In this document: piece after piece, positions 25,815 to 35,273 of the stretch
Layout: each line of letters opens with the position of its first letter
How positions within the stretch are numbered: position 1 is the stretch's first letter
Assembly (NCBI GenBank): GCA_947502145.1
Contig: CANMYO010000002.1
Coordinates: 372,001-436,000 of the forward strand
DNA: 64,000 nt
From: an uncultured Paracoccaceae bacterium
GTDB taxonomy: Bacteria > Pseudomonadota > Alphaproteobacteria > Rhodobacterales > Rhodobacteraceae
Direction of reading: 5' to 3'
Notes under the pieces: model-generated
What the model saw: only the letters and a program-made list of their open reading frames with translations
Database searches by the model: none
Told to the model about the DNA's origin: nothing
Made by a program: the position numbers and the translations under genes

Positions 25815-26451
25815 GCCGCAGAACGAGAGCCTGTTCGAAGCACCGCCCATTGCCGAACAGGAACGCATGGTCGAAGCAATCCTGTTCGCAACGGCTGATC
25901 CGGTCACGGTGACCGAATTGACCGGGCGAATGCCCCATGGCTCCGACCCCGCGGAGGCGCTTGCCCATCTTCGCAAGCGCTATGAGGGGCGTGGTGTGAA
26001 TGTGGTGAAGGTGGGGGATGCCTGGGCTATCCGCACCGCGCCCGATCTTGGGTTTTTGATGCAAAAAGAGACGGTTGAGACCCGCAAGTTAAGCCGGGCC
26101 GCAATCGAAACTCTGGCGATTGTGGCCTATCATCAACCGGTGACCCGCGCCGAGATCGAGGAGATTCGGGGCGTCAGTGTCAGCCGCGGCACGATTGATC
26201 AACTTATTGAGCTGGAATGGATTCGTTTTGGTCGTCGCCGAATGACGCCCGGGCGACCGGTGACATTTGTCGTCACGCAGGGCTTTCTGGATCACTTTGG
26301 CTTGGAAAATGCACGGGACCTGCCCGGGCTGAAGGAGCTTCGCGCGGCTGGACTGCTGGACAACCGGCCACCGCCGGGTGCGGCGATATCCGATTCAGAG
26401 GAAGGCGCTGAAGAGGCCGATCAGTCGGACATGTTCGAAGACGACGCTTAG
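25807..26451 (+). CDS. scpB: Segregation and condensation protein B
   Basis: A 214-residue tandem winged-helix protein that dimerises and binds ScpA in the condensin complex. Landmarks are ERMVEAILFATADPVT, LSRAAIETLAIVAYHQPVTRAEIEEIRGV and a GRPVTFVVTQGFLDHFGL segment. The C-terminal tail is acidic (SEEGAEEADQSDMFEDD). The ATG at 25807 overlaps the scpA end. It is the last gene of the argS operon; about 240 bp without a gene follows, where tatA often sits in other alphaproteobacteria. Confidence 0.95.
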   Translation: MSEPQNESLFEAPPIAEQERMVEAILFATADPVTVTELTGRMPHGSDPAEALAHLRKRYEGRGVNVVKVGDAWAIRTAPDLGFLMQKETVETRKLSRAAIETLAIVAYHQPVTRAEIEEIRGVSVSRGTIDQLIELEWIRFGRRRMTPGRPVTFVVTQGFLDHFGLENARDLPGLKELRAAGLLDNRPPPGAAISDSEEGAEEADQSDMFEDDA

Positions 26452-26692
26452 GGCGCGGTACCAATTGCGAAGCTGGGCGTTGACGGTCAGGAATATACGA
26501 CTGTGCGCGCGGCTTTGAGATGACTTCATTTCCTCACCGCGGTGATCAGGACGTCTCATTTCCACCGGTTTCTGACGCGCTGTTGATCTTACTGGCATAT
26601 ATCCCGCCTGCCTGAACAGTGCTCGCACACAATTAACGTTTCCTTTGTTTGATTGGTCTATTTGTCGGTCAGACGACAGAAAGAATTTGATT

Positions 26693-28096
26693 GTGGGCCA
26701 ACCTCTTTTTCCGCAGGGCGATGATTTTGGAACCCGGTTCCGAAATGTTCTCTTGTTTCAACGGTTACGTCGGCCGTTGGCGCTGCTTACGTTTGCCTTG
26801 GCGGTCATTGGTTTGCTGGGCAGCTATGTTGGTCTGAACGCGCTGATTGGTCGCGATCCCAATGCCGCGATGACCCATCCGGCGACCGCGTTTTGCATGA
26901 TGGTTGTGGCCCTCGGATTGTACCGTTACCGCATTTATCACGCCCCGGCGCTGCTGCAGCGCGTGCTATCGTCGATGACCCTGACGTTTCTGTTAACCGT
27001 CATTGGGTTGCGCGCGTTGCGATACTTTTTTGATTTGCCAATTTCAATGAGGTTTATTGAAAACAACCTCGGACTTGGAGCTCTTGGAACCGATACCGCA
27101 TTGGTGCTCGCGCTGCTATTCATGTCGGCGCTTGTCCGACGGCGGTCGGCCAAGCTGGGCCTGACATTTGCTGTCAGCGCGGTTGTGATCATCCTGTTTG
27201 CATTTGTCGGGCTGAGTTTTGGCAAACGGCTGATGGAAGGTCAGATGGCTGTCACCACGCTGATTGGGCTTGTCCCGGCAAGTTTGGGGATATTGTCAAT
27301 TTTTGCCCATAACCGGCTGCTGCGCGTCCTGCTTTTGTCCGATCCTGTTGGTCTGCGTACGCGGATGATGCTTGCAACCGGGTTTTTCGTTCCGTGGACC
27401 GGCGGGCTTTTCCTGCATCATGGCGTTGGTGTGCCGGATCGCGCCGTTCCTGTTGAAAGCCTGCTGGTCAGTGTCACGATTCTCAGTATGGCCGCGGTTG
27501 CGGTTGCATCGGGATATAATCACGAAAAAAGCGATCAGGTGCGCCGGAGATTGAGCCGGGCACTGGCGCGCATGGCGGTAGAGGACAATTTGACAGGCAC
27601 ATTGAACCGCGCCGGTCTGATGATCGAGTTACGCAACCGTTGGGAACACTTCCAGGCAACCGGGCGAAATGAATGTGTAATTATTCTGGATCTTGATCAC
27701 TTCAAGCAGATCAATGACCAGTATGGTCACGATGAGGGTGACAGGGTGCTTGCGGCAGTGGGTGATATTCTGTCGCCCAATCTACGGCGGTCTGACAAGA
27801 TCGGACGGTGGGGAGGTGAAGAGTTTCTGATCCTCGTCAGCGGGCTGGATCGGGGATCTGCTGTTGATCTGACAGAACGGCTCCGCAGCGCGATTGCGCG
27901 GCTGCCGACATTTTTGGCCAGGACTGCATCAGGTGATGCAGCGGTCTATGACGTAACAGGGTCGTTTGGCGTTTCTTTCATCGAAGAGGGGGACATGTCA
28001 GCCAGCGATGCAATCAAGCGCGCAGATGTGGCGCTGTATTCTGCAAAAAACGCCGGGCGAAATCAGGTTGCTTTCCGGGCAAAGGCCGCTGCCTAG
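26693..28096 (+). CDS. Membrane diguanylate cyclase (GGDEF)
   Basis: A 467-residue protein with about eight membrane segments in the first 275 residues and a C-terminal GGDEF domain. The active site is GGEEF (374-378) and the inhibitory I-site RxxD is intact (R365-D368, five residues before GGEEF), so it should make cyclic di-GMP with product feedback. The N-terminal membrane sensor does not match a MASE domain I can name. The start is uncertain: GTG 26693 after AGAAAGAA is preferred; a TTG at 26645 would add 16 residues. It converges with the dCTP deaminase gene (4-nt overlap). Confidence 0.87.
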   Translation: MGQPLFPQGDDFGTRFRNVLLFQRLRRPLALLTFALAVIGLLGSYVGLNALIGRDPNAAMTHPATAFCMMVVALGLYRYRIYHAPALLQRVLSSMTLTFLLTVIGLRALRYFFDLPISMRFIENNLGLGALGTDTALVLALLFMSALVRRRSAKLGLTFAVSAVVIILFAFVGLSFGKRLMEGQMAVTTLIGLVPASLGILSIFAHNRLLRVLLLSDPVGLRTRMMLATGFFVPWTGGLFLHHGVGVPDRAVPVESLLVSVTILSMAAVAVASGYNHEKSDQVRRRLSRALARMAVEDNLTGTLNRAGLMIELRNRWEHFQATGRNECVIILDLDHFKQINDQYGHDEGDRVLAAVGDILSPNLRRSDKIGRWGGEEFLILVSGLDRGSAVDLTERLRSAIARLPTFLARTASGDAAVYDVTGSFGVSFIEEGDMSASDAIKRADVALYSAKNAGRNQVAFRAKAAA

Positions 28097-29172
28097 GGTG
28101 CGCGAAAGTGTTTGGACAGTTTCAGACCCTGTCCCTGATAGTTTGATTTGATCTCGCGCCCGTAAAGCGCGTCGGGCATAGCGGCCATGTTTTCATAGAT
28201 CAATCGACCGACAATCTGTCCATGCTCCAGCACAAATGGCGCTTCGTGGCAACGTACCTCAAGCACACCGCGCGACCCGGAGCCACCCGCGTCAGCATAG
28301 CCAAATCCGGGATCAAAGAACCCGGCATAATGCACGCGGAATTCACCCACCATCGCCAAATAGGGCGCCATTTCAGCGGCTTGCATCGGCGGGATTGAAA
28401 TCGCTTCGCGACTGACAAGAATATAAAATGCGCCGGGATCAAGGATGATCCACCCCGTGTCAGTATGGACGGACTCCCAATAATCGGCAGGGTCGTAGTG
28501 ATCGAGCTTGGAAAGATCTACAACGCCAGTATGGGGTTTCGCGCGATACCCCACCAGTGTTCCTGCATCAGGGCGCAGATCAACTGAAAATCCAAGACCG
28601 TCAGAGATAACAGGGTCGCCGTTCACAATTGGCGTTTGCTGGTGCAGGGCGCGCAGCGCACTATCGCCCATCCGTGTGTCGCCCATCCGAAAGATGATTT
28701 GATTCAGCATCTGGCCCGGCTGCACAACGACGGAAAAGCTGCGTGGGCAGATTTCCACAAACAGCGGGCCAGAGTATCCCGCTGGAACGCGGTCAAATTC
28801 AGTGCCGTGATCGGTGATGATCCGGGTCAGCAGATCCAGGCGTCCAATGGATGACTTTGCAGAGGCCGCAGCCGTCATGCCAGCCGGAAGGGACAGCGAT
28901 TCCATGAGGGGCACCACATAGACGCAGCCCTTTTCAAGAACCGCACCATTGGTCAGGGGGACCTCGTGCATCGTGACATCCGCAAGCCGTTCTTTCACCG
29001 TGCGATTGCGCCCGGCCAGGAAAGAGGCGCGCACGCGATAGGCCTTATGTCCGAGACGCAGATCAAGCGAAGCAGGCTGGACCTGCCCATCTGCGAATGG
29101 TGTTGATGCGGTGATGCCATCTTGTGTGATCAAATCTGCGATTTGATGATCTGCGAGAACGCCTGCCTGCAT
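28093..29172 (-). CDS. dcd: 2'-deoxycytidine 5'-triphosphate deaminase
   Basis: A 359-residue long-form dCTP deaminase of the COG0717 type found in alphaproteobacteria, about twice the size of E. coli Dcd and apparently made of two related halves. Conserved pieces are QPASLDLRLG, AKSSIGRLDLLTRIITDHG (catalytic Ser-Arg helix), AGYSGPLFVEICPRSFSVVV, and in the second half GFFDPGFGYADAGG. It converts dCTP to dUTP for thymidylate synthesis. It starts 28 nt past the terminator of tRNA-Pro. Confidence 0.9.
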   Translation of the reverse strand: MQAGVLADHQIADLITQDGITASTPFADGQVQPASLDLRLGHKAYRVRASFLAGRNRTVKERLADVTMHEVPLTNGAVLEKGCVYVVPLMESLSLPAGMTAAASAKSSIGRLDLLTRIITDHGTEFDRVPAGYSGPLFVEICPRSFSVVVQPGQMLNQIIFRMGDTRMGDSALRALHQQTPIVNGDPVISDGLGFSVDLRPDAGTLVGYRAKPHTGVVDLSKLDHYDPADYWESVHTDTGWIILDPGAFYILVSREAISIPPMQAAEMAPYLAMVGEFRVHYAGFFDPGFGYADAGGSGSRGVLEVRCHEAPFVLEHGQIVGRLIYENMAAMPDALYGREIKSNYQGQGLKLSKHFRAP

Positions 29173-29199
29173 GTTTTTGTCCTTTTGCGTCCCGATAGC

Positions 29200-29233
29200 A
29201 AAACGCCCGCCGCGAAGATTCGCAATGCGGGCG
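29200..29233 (-). terminator. Intrinsic terminator of tRNA-Pro
   Basis: On the reverse strand a 7-bp GC stem (CGCCCGC / GCGGGCG), with an inner GCGAA/TTCGC pairing, is followed by TTTT. It begins 8 nt after the encoded CCA of tRNA-Pro. Confidence 0.75.
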
Positions 29234-29240
29234 ATTGATT

Positions 29241-29317
29241 TGGTCGGGCTAGCAGGACTCGAACCTGCGACCTTCCGTCCCCCAGACGGACGCGCTACCA
29301 GGCTGCGCTATAGCCCG
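29241..29317 (-). tRNA. tRNA-Pro (anticodon GGG)
   Basis: Complete 77-nt cloverleaf including an encoded CCA. Acceptor stem CGGGCTA / TAGCCCG with discriminator A; D-arm AGCGCAGCCTGGTAGCGC; anticodon stem TCCGT / ACGGA with loop CTGGGGG, giving anticodon GGG (reads CCC/CCU); T-arm GCAGG-TTCGAGT-CCTGC. It lies 49 nt downstream of the MerR-family gene on the same strand and has its own terminator. Confidence 0.97.
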
Positions 29318-29366
29318 AACTTGGTCCGTATTACCCGAATTGGCACGGGGGGCAAGCCCTGATCTG

Positions 29367-30020
29367 TCAGCTTTGACGCATCCGGTCACGGAGCGTTTCC
29401 AGCCGTTGAACCAAGGGCGCAATCTGTGCCGCCTTGGCGCGCAATGCGGTATCATTTGCATCCCGCAAAGCGGCAAAGATGCGCGGCTCTGCCGGGGTCG
29501 CGGCCTCTCTTGGCAGGATTGGTTCCGGGGTCGGCTTTGTGGCTTGCGCAGCGGTCGAAACGCCTGCCGGGGGGAGCGTCGCCGGGGGCATCGCAGTAAA
29601 TGCCACAACCGTTTCCAATGCGGGGGCCGGCGGTGCATCTTCCGTGGGTTTTGCGGGCGGCGCAGGTTCCGAAACCTGCACAGGCTCAGCGGCGACAGGC
29701 TTGCTGGTTCTGGCCACGGCTGCCGGGGTGTCGGCAGAAGCGGCAGGGTCCTTGTCGGCGAGCCCGGCGACATGTTTAACCCCTTGTTCGCGCAGCAGTT
29801 TTTGGGCGCCCTTGATGGTCATCCCCTGTTCGTGCAGCAAGGTCTTGATCCCTGCAAGAAGGGCCATGTCCTGAGGGCGGTAGTAGCGACGGCCCCCGGC
29901 GCGCTTCACCGGCTTTACCTGCGAAAATTTGCTTTCCCAAAACCGCAGGACATGGGCTGGCGTATCAAGCCAGTCCGAGACTTCGGAGATGGTGCGAAAG
30001 GCGTCGCGGGCTTTGGCCAC
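29367..30020 (-). CDS. MerR-family transcriptional regulator
   Basis: A 217-residue protein: N-terminal MerR winged helix ([21 protein letters not shown], then [19 protein letters not shown]) covering about residues 8-78, followed by a long Ala/Pro-rich region with no effector domain. No metal-binding cysteines are present. The C-terminal ~40 residues are helical. This MerR-like gene follows ihfA and fabH in many Rhodobacterales; its target is unknown. It starts 12 nt after the ihfA stop. Confidence 0.88.
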   Translation of the reverse strand: MAKARDAFRTISEVSDWLDTPAHVLRFWESKFSQVKPVKRAGGRRYYRPQDMALLAGIKTLLHEQGMTIKGAQKLLREQGVKHVAGLADKDPAASADTPAAVARTSKPVAAEPVQVSEPAPPAKPTEDAPPAPALETVVAFTAMPPATLPPAGVSTAAQATKPTPEPILPREAATPAEPRIFAALRDANDTALRAKAAQIAPLVQRLETLRDRMRQS

Positions 30021-30032
30021 GTCGGTCCCCTT

Positions 30033-30335
30033 TTACTTCTTATTGCCAGAAGCGACCCGGTCTTTCATCAGGTGGCTGGGCCGGAAGGTGAGCACGCGGC
30101 GCGGGTGAATCGGAACCTCTTCGCCGGTTTTGGGGTTGCGGCCAATGCGTGCGGCTTTGTCACGCACCGAGAAGGTCCCAAATGAGGAAATCTTGACCTG
30201 TTCACCACGCACCAATGCGTCGGACACATGGGTCAGGACCCGTTCAACCAATTCAGCACTTTCATTGCGCGAAAGCCCAACCTGGGAGTGCACCGCATCA
30301 GCCAGATCCATACGTGTGAGTGTCTTGTCAGCCAT
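30033..30335 (-). CDS. ihfA: Integration host factor subunit alpha
   Basis: A 100-residue DNA-bending protein. The HU/IHF signature is [26 protein letters not shown], containing the beta-arm with its intercalating Pro. It forms the IHF heterodimer with IhfB (not in the window) and acts in promoter architecture and recombination. It lies between fabH and the MerR gene in the yceD-rpmF-plsX-fabH-ihfA-merR order. Confidence 0.95.
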   Translation of the reverse strand: MADKTLTRMDLADAVHSQVGLSRNESAELVERVLTHVSDALVRGEQVKISSFGTFSVRDKAARIGRNPKTGEEVPIHPRRVLTFRPSHLMKDRVASGNKK

Positions 30336-30446
30336 ATCTTCCCCCGGAATGTTTCGAGAACCTTAGGCAGAGGGGAATTTCAGAGTCAATAACAAGGGCT
30401 TGGCCGGGGCAATTAAAGGGGATTTTTGCCAAGTGCGCGGGTTGTC

Positions 30447-31418
30447 TTACCAGCGCAGGACCACGGCGCCCCATGCCAATCCGCCGCCGATCGCCTCTGT
30501 CACCACAAGATCACCGGTCTTGATCTGGCCATTCTGTTTCCCAACAGACAAGGCCAGCGGAATGGAGGCGGCAGATGTGTTACCATGGTCCTGTACAGTG
30601 ACGACGACGCGGTCCATGCCAACGCCAAGTTTCTTGGCCGTGGATTTGATAATGCGGATATTGGCCTGATGGGGCACAACCCAATTCACATCCTCGGCAG
30701 TCAGACCAACCTTTTCGAGAGCGGTATGCGCGGTTTCGGCCAGTTTTTCGACCGCATGGCGGAAGACTTCTTTGCCCTCCATGCGCAATTTGCCTGTATT
30801 CTGCGTCGCAACTCCGCCGTCGACATAGAGCAATTCGCGGTAACGGCCGTCAGAGTTGAGATCGGTGGATAGCACGCCACGATCAGCTGCTGTTCCAGCG
30901 CCGTCTTCGGCCGCCAAGACAAGCGCGCCCGCACCATCGCCAAAAAGCACACAGGTGCTGCGGTCCGTCCAATCCATGATCCGGCTGAAGGTTTCAGCGC
31001 CGATGACCAGTACCCTGTCGGCCTGACCAGACAAGATCAGCGCGTTTGCATTGGTCAGCGCATAAACGAACCCTGCACAAACGGCCTGCACATCAAAGGC
31101 ATATCCCTTTGTATTGCCAATATTGGCCTGGACCATCGTTGCCGCCGACGGAAACGTCATATCTGCCGTGGACGTTGCCAGCACAATGGCGTCGATGTCT
31201 GAACCGTCAAACCCGGCATCGGCGAGAGCGGCCTTGGCGGCATGGGTGGCAAGATCTGATGTCGTCTCACCTTCGGCGGCGAAATGACGGCGTTCAATGC
31301 CGGAGCGCGAGACGATCCATTCGTTTGTTGTCTCGAGCGTCTTTTCAAATTCACTGTTCGGAACCACGCGTTCAGGCAGGTAATGCCCGACACCTTTGAC
31401 AACCGCGCGACGTGCCAT
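30447..31418 (-). CDS. fabH: 3-oxoacyl-ACP synthase III
   Basis: A 323-residue condensing enzyme that starts fatty acid synthesis from acetyl-CoA and malonyl-ACP. The catalytic triad is visible: C114 in QAVCAGF, H250 in VPHQANIRI, N280 in DHGNTSAAS. Normal length. It lies 3 nt after plsX, so plsX-fabH are cotranscribed, linking fatty-acid initiation with phospholipid synthesis. Confidence 0.97.
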   Translation of the reverse strand: MARRAVVKGVGHYLPERVVPNSEFEKTLETTNEWIVSRSGIERRHFAAEGETTSDLATHAAKAALADAGFDGSDIDAIVLATSTADMTFPSAATMVQANIGNTKGYAFDVQAVCAGFVYALTNANALILSGQADRVLVIGAETFSRIMDWTDRSTCVLFGDGAGALVLAAEDGAGTAADRGVLSTDLNSDGRYRELLYVDGGVATQNTGKLRMEGKEVFRHAVEKLAETAHTALEKVGLTAEDVNWVVPHQANIRIIKSTAKKLGVGMDRVVVTVQDHGNTSAASIPLALSVGKQNGQIKTGDLVVTEAIGGGLAWGAVVLRW

Positions 31419-31421
31419 GAC

Positions 31422-32531
31422 CTAATCCTTTCGGGCGTCTGATGCGCCGTCCTGCAGCGTATCCTGTGCCAGGGCCGCAGCCGAAGCAACCCGGGCCGCC
31501 AATTTGTCAGAGAACCCTGACTGCGCGAGACGATAGCCGAGCGCGAGAGCGGCGGCGACACCGGTGGCGTCAGCGGACCCATGACTTTTGATCACAGTCT
31601 TGTTGAGGCCAAGAAAGACGCCGCCGTTCACGCGGCGCGGGTCGATCTTTTTCCTAAGCTGGCGCAGAGCCCCGCGTGCAAGAAGTGCGCCAAGCATGGC
31701 CCAAGGTGTGCCTTTCAGCTGCGCGCGCAGCGTGTCCGAGATCAGAGTTGAGGTGCCTTCGCCGGTTTTAAGCGCGACATTGCCGGTAAAACCATCCGTG
31801 ACAATCACGTCAACGCGGCTGGAGGGAAGGTCGCCACCTTCAACAAAACCGACATATTCGAAATCACCCTTGTCAGCGGCATTTGCGATCAGTTCGTGTG
31901 CGACTTTCAGTTCTGCGCGCCCTTTGTGTTCTTCGACGCCGACATTCAACAGGCCAATGCGGGGACGGGCGAGGTCAAAGGCGTTGCGCGCATAAGACGC
32001 GCCCATGAGTGCGTAGGTGAGCAAATCGTCCTGATCGGCACGAATATCGGCCCCTGCGTCCAACATCACGTTAAAACCCTGCGGATTTCGAGATGGCCAG
32101 AGGCAGGCAATGGCGGGGCGGTTTACACCGTCCGCCTTGCGCAGGCGCAGCATTGACATCGCCATCAATCCGCCGGTGTTTCCGCAGGATATGGCGACTG
32201 CAGCATCGCCCGCGCGCACGGATTCGATTGCGGACCACATCGAGGTGCCCTTGCCGTTGCGCAAAACATGGCTGGGCTTGTCGGTCATCCGCACCACGTC
32301 CGGGGCGTCGCCCACCGTGACGTTCCCACTAACGCCATGTTTGGCAATCAGCGGATCAAGCGTTGCCTTAGGACCGTGGAGCAGCGCCTTGGCATTCGGA
32401 TTCTTTGCGAGGAAACGCGCAAGGCCCGCAACAACCGTTGCAGGCCCGGAATCGCCACCCATGGCGTCAACAGAGAGAGTTTGCGCAGCGGCTTTGGCGG
32501 TCGGCGAGACGTCCGATGAGCCTTTGGTCAT
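31422..32531 (-). CDS. plsX: Phosphate acyltransferase PlsX
   Basis: A 369-residue enzyme that makes acyl-phosphate from acyl-ACP for glycerophospholipid synthesis. The family N-terminus LSVDAMGGDSGP is present about 18 residues in, with later ISCGNTGGLMAMSM and DGFTGNVALKTGEG. The ATG at 32531 is chosen; an in-frame extension upstream would run into rpmF and is not conserved. It sits 22 nt after rpmF and 3 nt before fabH. Confidence 0.95.
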   Translation of the reverse strand: MTKGSSDVSPTAKAAAQTLSVDAMGGDSGPATVVAGLARFLAKNPNAKALLHGPKATLDPLIAKHGVSGNVTVGDAPDVVRMTDKPSHVLRNGKGTSMWSAIESVRAGDAAVAISCGNTGGLMAMSMLRLRKADGVNRPAIACLWPSRNPQGFNVMLDAGADIRADQDDLLTYALMGASYARNAFDLARPRIGLLNVGVEEHKGRAELKVAHELIANAADKGDFEYVGFVEGGDLPSSRVDVIVTDGFTGNVALKTGEGTSTLISDTLRAQLKGTPWAMLGALLARGALRQLRKKIDPRRVNGGVFLGLNKTVIKSHGSADATGVAAALALGYRLAQSGFSDKLAARVASAAALAQDTLQDGASDARKD

Positions 32532-32553
32532 TGTGCTGCGCCAACCACAGCGC

Positions 32554-32760
32554 TTACGCTGCGTCTTCGTCCAGATCGACCTCAGCGGTCTGGGCAATCA
32601 CTTCGCGCGTGGCGTAGTGGCCGCAAGAAGGGCAAACGTGGTGTGGGCGCTTAAGCTCACCGCAGTTGTCACACTCGTTTGGGTTTGCAGCCACAAGAGC
32701 ATCATGCGCACGACGGTTGTTGCGGCGGGATTTGGAGACTTTATTCTGCTGGACAGCCAT
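32554..32760 (-). CDS. rpmF: 50S ribosomal protein L32
   Basis: A 68-residue ribosomal protein. The N-terminus [19 protein letters not shown] is typical, and a CxxC...CxxC zinc ribbon is intact (ECDNC and CPSC), so this is the zinc-dependent form. It lies between yceD and plsX, the classic order. Confidence 0.97.
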   Translation of the reverse strand: MAVQQNKVSKSRRNNRRAHDALVAANPNECDNCGELKRPHHVCPSCGHYATREVIAQTAEVDLDEDAA

Positions 32761-32914
32761 GTCGCAACCTATTCAGTTTTGGGGGCACATGGCCCTGATT
32801 TCGAAACTCTCCCGGGTCTTATGCCATGCGGGCAGCCCTGTCGAGTGGGGGTGTAAGAAGTTGCGGGAACATACTGCGATTCTTAAGCAGTGCAACCCTT
32901 TTGTGACGCGAAAG

Positions 32915-33481
32915 TCAGCTGTCACTTTCCCCCTTTTTTTCAAGCGCATCGCGGAGCGCGCCAAGACCGGCAAAGGGCTTCGCATCATCATCGCTCATTG
33001 CGGCCTTTCCCGGCTCTGTATAGACCATTTCGCCAAGCTCTGCATCGGCGGCCCTTGGAAAGGCGGGCAGGGCAAGGCTTAGCGCTTCGATCATGACTGC
33101 TGCAACGTCGAGCATTTCAGGCGTGCGTTCGATTGTGTCATCTTCGGGCATTTCGGCTTCAGCGGCATCCACTTCGGGCAGATCCGCAATGAACTGACGT
33201 CGCACGGGTTCATCGATTCGCGCGTTAACTGGGTCAAGCGATACGACGCAGGCCTGTGTGACGCTGGCGCCAAGGTTGGCATGCAAAGTCCAGTCGGCCT
33301 TGCCTTTCGGGGCGATCTCACCAGTGAACGTCAACTTTTTCACAGCGATGATATCAAGCGTCTGTGCAATTGCCTGACGTTCCTTGTCTGTCGGGGTCAG
33401 CGAAAATTGCGTTGGCCTGCGTGTCGCAAGATCCGCCAGACGTAACGTATGCGTGGGCAAGGTGGCCAAGGTTGGTTCCAT
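32915..33481 (-). CDS. DUF177 (YceD) family protein
   Basis: A 188-residue YceD/DUF177 protein, known in other bacteria to act with 23S rRNA accumulation. Supporting landmarks are GKADWTLHANLGASVTQACVVSLDPV (one Cys where many homologues have a CxxC region) and the C-terminal PFAGLGALRDALEKK, the usual family end. The start at 33481 gives the normal length. Divergent from bamE with 74 bp between; 154 bp separate it from rpmF. Confidence 0.85.
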   Translation of the reverse strand: MEPTLATLPTHTLRLADLATRRPTQFSLTPTDKERQAIAQTLDIIAVKKLTFTGEIAPKGKADWTLHANLGASVTQACVVSLDPVNARIDEPVRRQFIADLPEVDAAEAEMPEDDTIERTPEMLDVAAVMIEALSLALPAFPRAADAELGEMVYTEPGKAAMSDDDAKPFAGLGALRDALEKKGESDS

Positions 33482-33555
33482 TCTTGAACAAAGGGGGGGC
33501 GATGTTGTAGGTGGGATAAAAGGCCAGCATGGCCAAGGCAAGAGGGCAGGTCCGG

Positions 33556-34020
33556 ATGGTTACTCGCAAGATGGCACGTGTGCGTTCATTTCTGCTGCTT
33601 GCAGCATTGGCCGGGACAATTTCCTGTGCCCCGGTTGATCGCAATCACGGCTATATTCCACTGCCCGAGGATCTGGATCGTATTGTAGTTGGTCAGGACA
33701 GCCGTGAAAGCGTCGCGGACATCGTTGGCCCACCCACTGCCGGCGGCGTACTGTCGGGCGGAGATTACTTTTATGTGGCCAGCAAGTTCCGTCACTTTGG
33801 TGCTGTTGCCCCGCGCGAGATTTCACGCGAGGTGCTGGCCATCCGGTTTGATGCAAACGGTCTGGTGCGCAATATCGAACGCTTTGGCCTGGAAGACGGT
33901 CGCGTTGTGGTTCTGTCGCGCCGGGTGACGGATGACAATGTGGCGGACACCACTTTCATCCGGCAGCTGCTTGGCAATATCGGGCGTGTGAACGCCAGCG
34001 ACTTTATTGGCGAAAACTAG
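33556..34020 (+). CDS. bamE: Outer membrane assembly factor BamE-like lipoprotein
   Basis: A 154-residue lipoprotein. The signal sequence ends in a lipobox-like TISC, with the Cys about residue 24 from the ATG at 33556. That start is preceded by AGAGGGCAGG; ATG 33571 is an alternative. The SmpA/OmlA core is seen in [24 protein letters not shown] and in [12 protein letters not shown]. It should be a subunit of the BAM complex that inserts beta-barrels, including the LptD encoded at 49-51 kb. It converges with msrB (4-nt overlap). Confidence 0.88.
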   Translation: MVTRKMARVRSFLLLAALAGTISCAPVDRNHGYIPLPEDLDRIVVGQDSRESVADIVGPPTAGGVLSGGDYFYVASKFRHFGAVAPREISREVLAIRFDANGLVRNIERFGLEDGRVVVLSRRVTDDNVADTTFIRQLLGNIGRVNASDFIGEN

Positions 34021-34427
34021 GTTTCATCGTTTTCGGGTTCAAATTTCAGCGCGGCACCGTTGATGCAATAGCGTAACCCCGTCGGCGCAGGTCCGTCGGG
34101 AAAAACGTGGCCAAGATGGCCTTCGCAGCGGTTGCAGTGCACTTCGGTGCGCCGCATGAACAGGCTGCGGTCGGCGCGTTCTCCGACCATTTCGCTGTCG
34201 ATTGGTGCATAGAATGACGGCCAGCCTGTCCCACTTTCGAATTTGGTGGCCTGATCGAACAAGGGCGCGCCACAGCCTTCACACATGAATGTGCCAGCCT
34301 CTTTGGGAAAATTGTCATGGGTGCCCGCGCGTTCGGTGCCATGTTTCCGCAAGACCTTATAGGCCATATCGGACAGCTGTGCCCGCCACTCAGCGTCTGT
34401 TTTGGTGACCTTGTCCATTGCTGTCAT
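34017..34427 (-). CDS. msrB: Peptide-methionine (R)-S-oxide reductase
   Basis: A 136-residue MsrB that repairs R-methionine sulfoxide. The zinc site (C49, C52, C98, C101 in CEGC and CNRC) and the catalytic cysteine (C121 in RYCINGAAL) are all present, as is the substrate motif GTGWPSFY. Start at 34427, or Met4. Upstream DNA is divergent to olsB. Confidence 0.95.
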   Translation of the reverse strand: MTAMDKVTKTDAEWRAQLSDMAYKVLRKHGTERAGTHDNFPKEAGTFMCEGCGAPLFDQATKFESGTGWPSFYAPIDSEMVGERADRSLFMRRTEVHCNRCEGHLGHVFPDGPAPTGLRYCINGAALKFEPENDET

Positions 34428-34490
34428 ATTCCTTTTTGTTATGCGCTGTATAATCTAGGCGAAGTGGCTTGGCCTGCAAGGTGATGTGTG

Positions 34491-35264
34491 ATGACAGTTT
34501 CGTTTCCTGGCACGCGATACGACGTCCGTTTGGCGCAAGGTCCGACGGATCGTGTGGCCTGTGAGTCGCTGCGACATCAGTGTTTCTTTGGCGGACCGGG
34601 GCGGGATCACGATCCGTTCGATGCGCAATGTTATCACCTGATGGTGAGCGACATGCAGGGTTTGGTCGCAACCTGCCGTATCCTGCCCCTGCGGAGTGGT
34701 CGCGAGATCGGGGAAAGCTATGCGGCGGCGCGATATGACCTGTCGCGACTGGCTGGTTATCCGCATCCCATGATGGAACTGGGCCGCTTTTGTGTGTCAC
34801 CACGCGCCAAGGATGGCGATGTGATGCGCATGGTTTGGGGTGCTTTGGCGCAGATCGTTGATCAGAATCATATTGGTATGTTGTTTGGCTGTCTCAGTTT
34901 TGCCGGGGTTGATCCAGTCCCTTACGCTGCGGGTTTTGCGCTTTTGGCTGAACGCTATTTGGCAGCGCCAGCCCTTCGTCCCGAAATGAACGCGCCCGAA
35001 GTGGTGCCATTGGCAAGGGGGTCGACCGTTGGTGGTGTCGGGCAGTTGCCGCCCTTGCTGCGCACCTACCTGAGCATGGGGGGCTGGGTCAGTGATCACG
35101 CGGTCATTGACCGTGAGCTTGCAACGCTGCACGTGTTCACCGGCGTTGAGATCGCAAATATCCCGCCGCGACGCGCTGCGGCATTGCGGGCCGTGGCACA
35201 GGCGGCTGGCGGAACTATTGATGTGCCCATGCAGGGGCTTGCACCTGTCGCCGGTCCGGCCTAG
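34491..35264 (+). CDS. olsB: L-ornithine N(alpha)-acyltransferase (OlsB-like)
   Basis: A 257-residue GNAT-fold acyltransferase of the OlsB/hemolysin-like family, which makes lyso-ornithine lipid. Family features are RYDVRLAQGP at the front, the substrate part ESLRHQCFFGGPGRDHDPFD, and ELGRFCVSPRAKDGDVMRMVW. The ATG at 34491 follows AAGGTGATG. OlsA is not in the window, so the second acylation must be encoded elsewhere. Ornithine lipids replace phospholipids under phosphate limitation in marine roseobacters. The ABC-F gene starts 9 nt after the stop. Confidence 0.85.
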   Translation: MTVSFPGTRYDVRLAQGPTDRVACESLRHQCFFGGPGRDHDPFDAQCYHLMVSDMQGLVATCRILPLRSGREIGESYAAARYDLSRLAGYPHPMMELGRFCVSPRAKDGDVMRMVWGALAQIVDQNHIGMLFGCLSFAGVDPVPYAAGFALLAERYLAAPALRPEMNAPEVVPLARGSTVGGVGQLPPLLRTYLSMGGWVSDHAVIDRELATLHVFTGVEIANIPPRRAAALRAVAQAAGGTIDVPMQGLAPVAGPA

Positions 35265-35273
35265 CTGGACGGC

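Noticed and set aside
32915-32934. Palindrome GAAAGT...ACTTTC at the yceD stop, considered as a terminator
   Set aside because: There is no U-run on the reverse strand after the stem. The T-run on the forward side belongs to the coding Lys codons of yceD.
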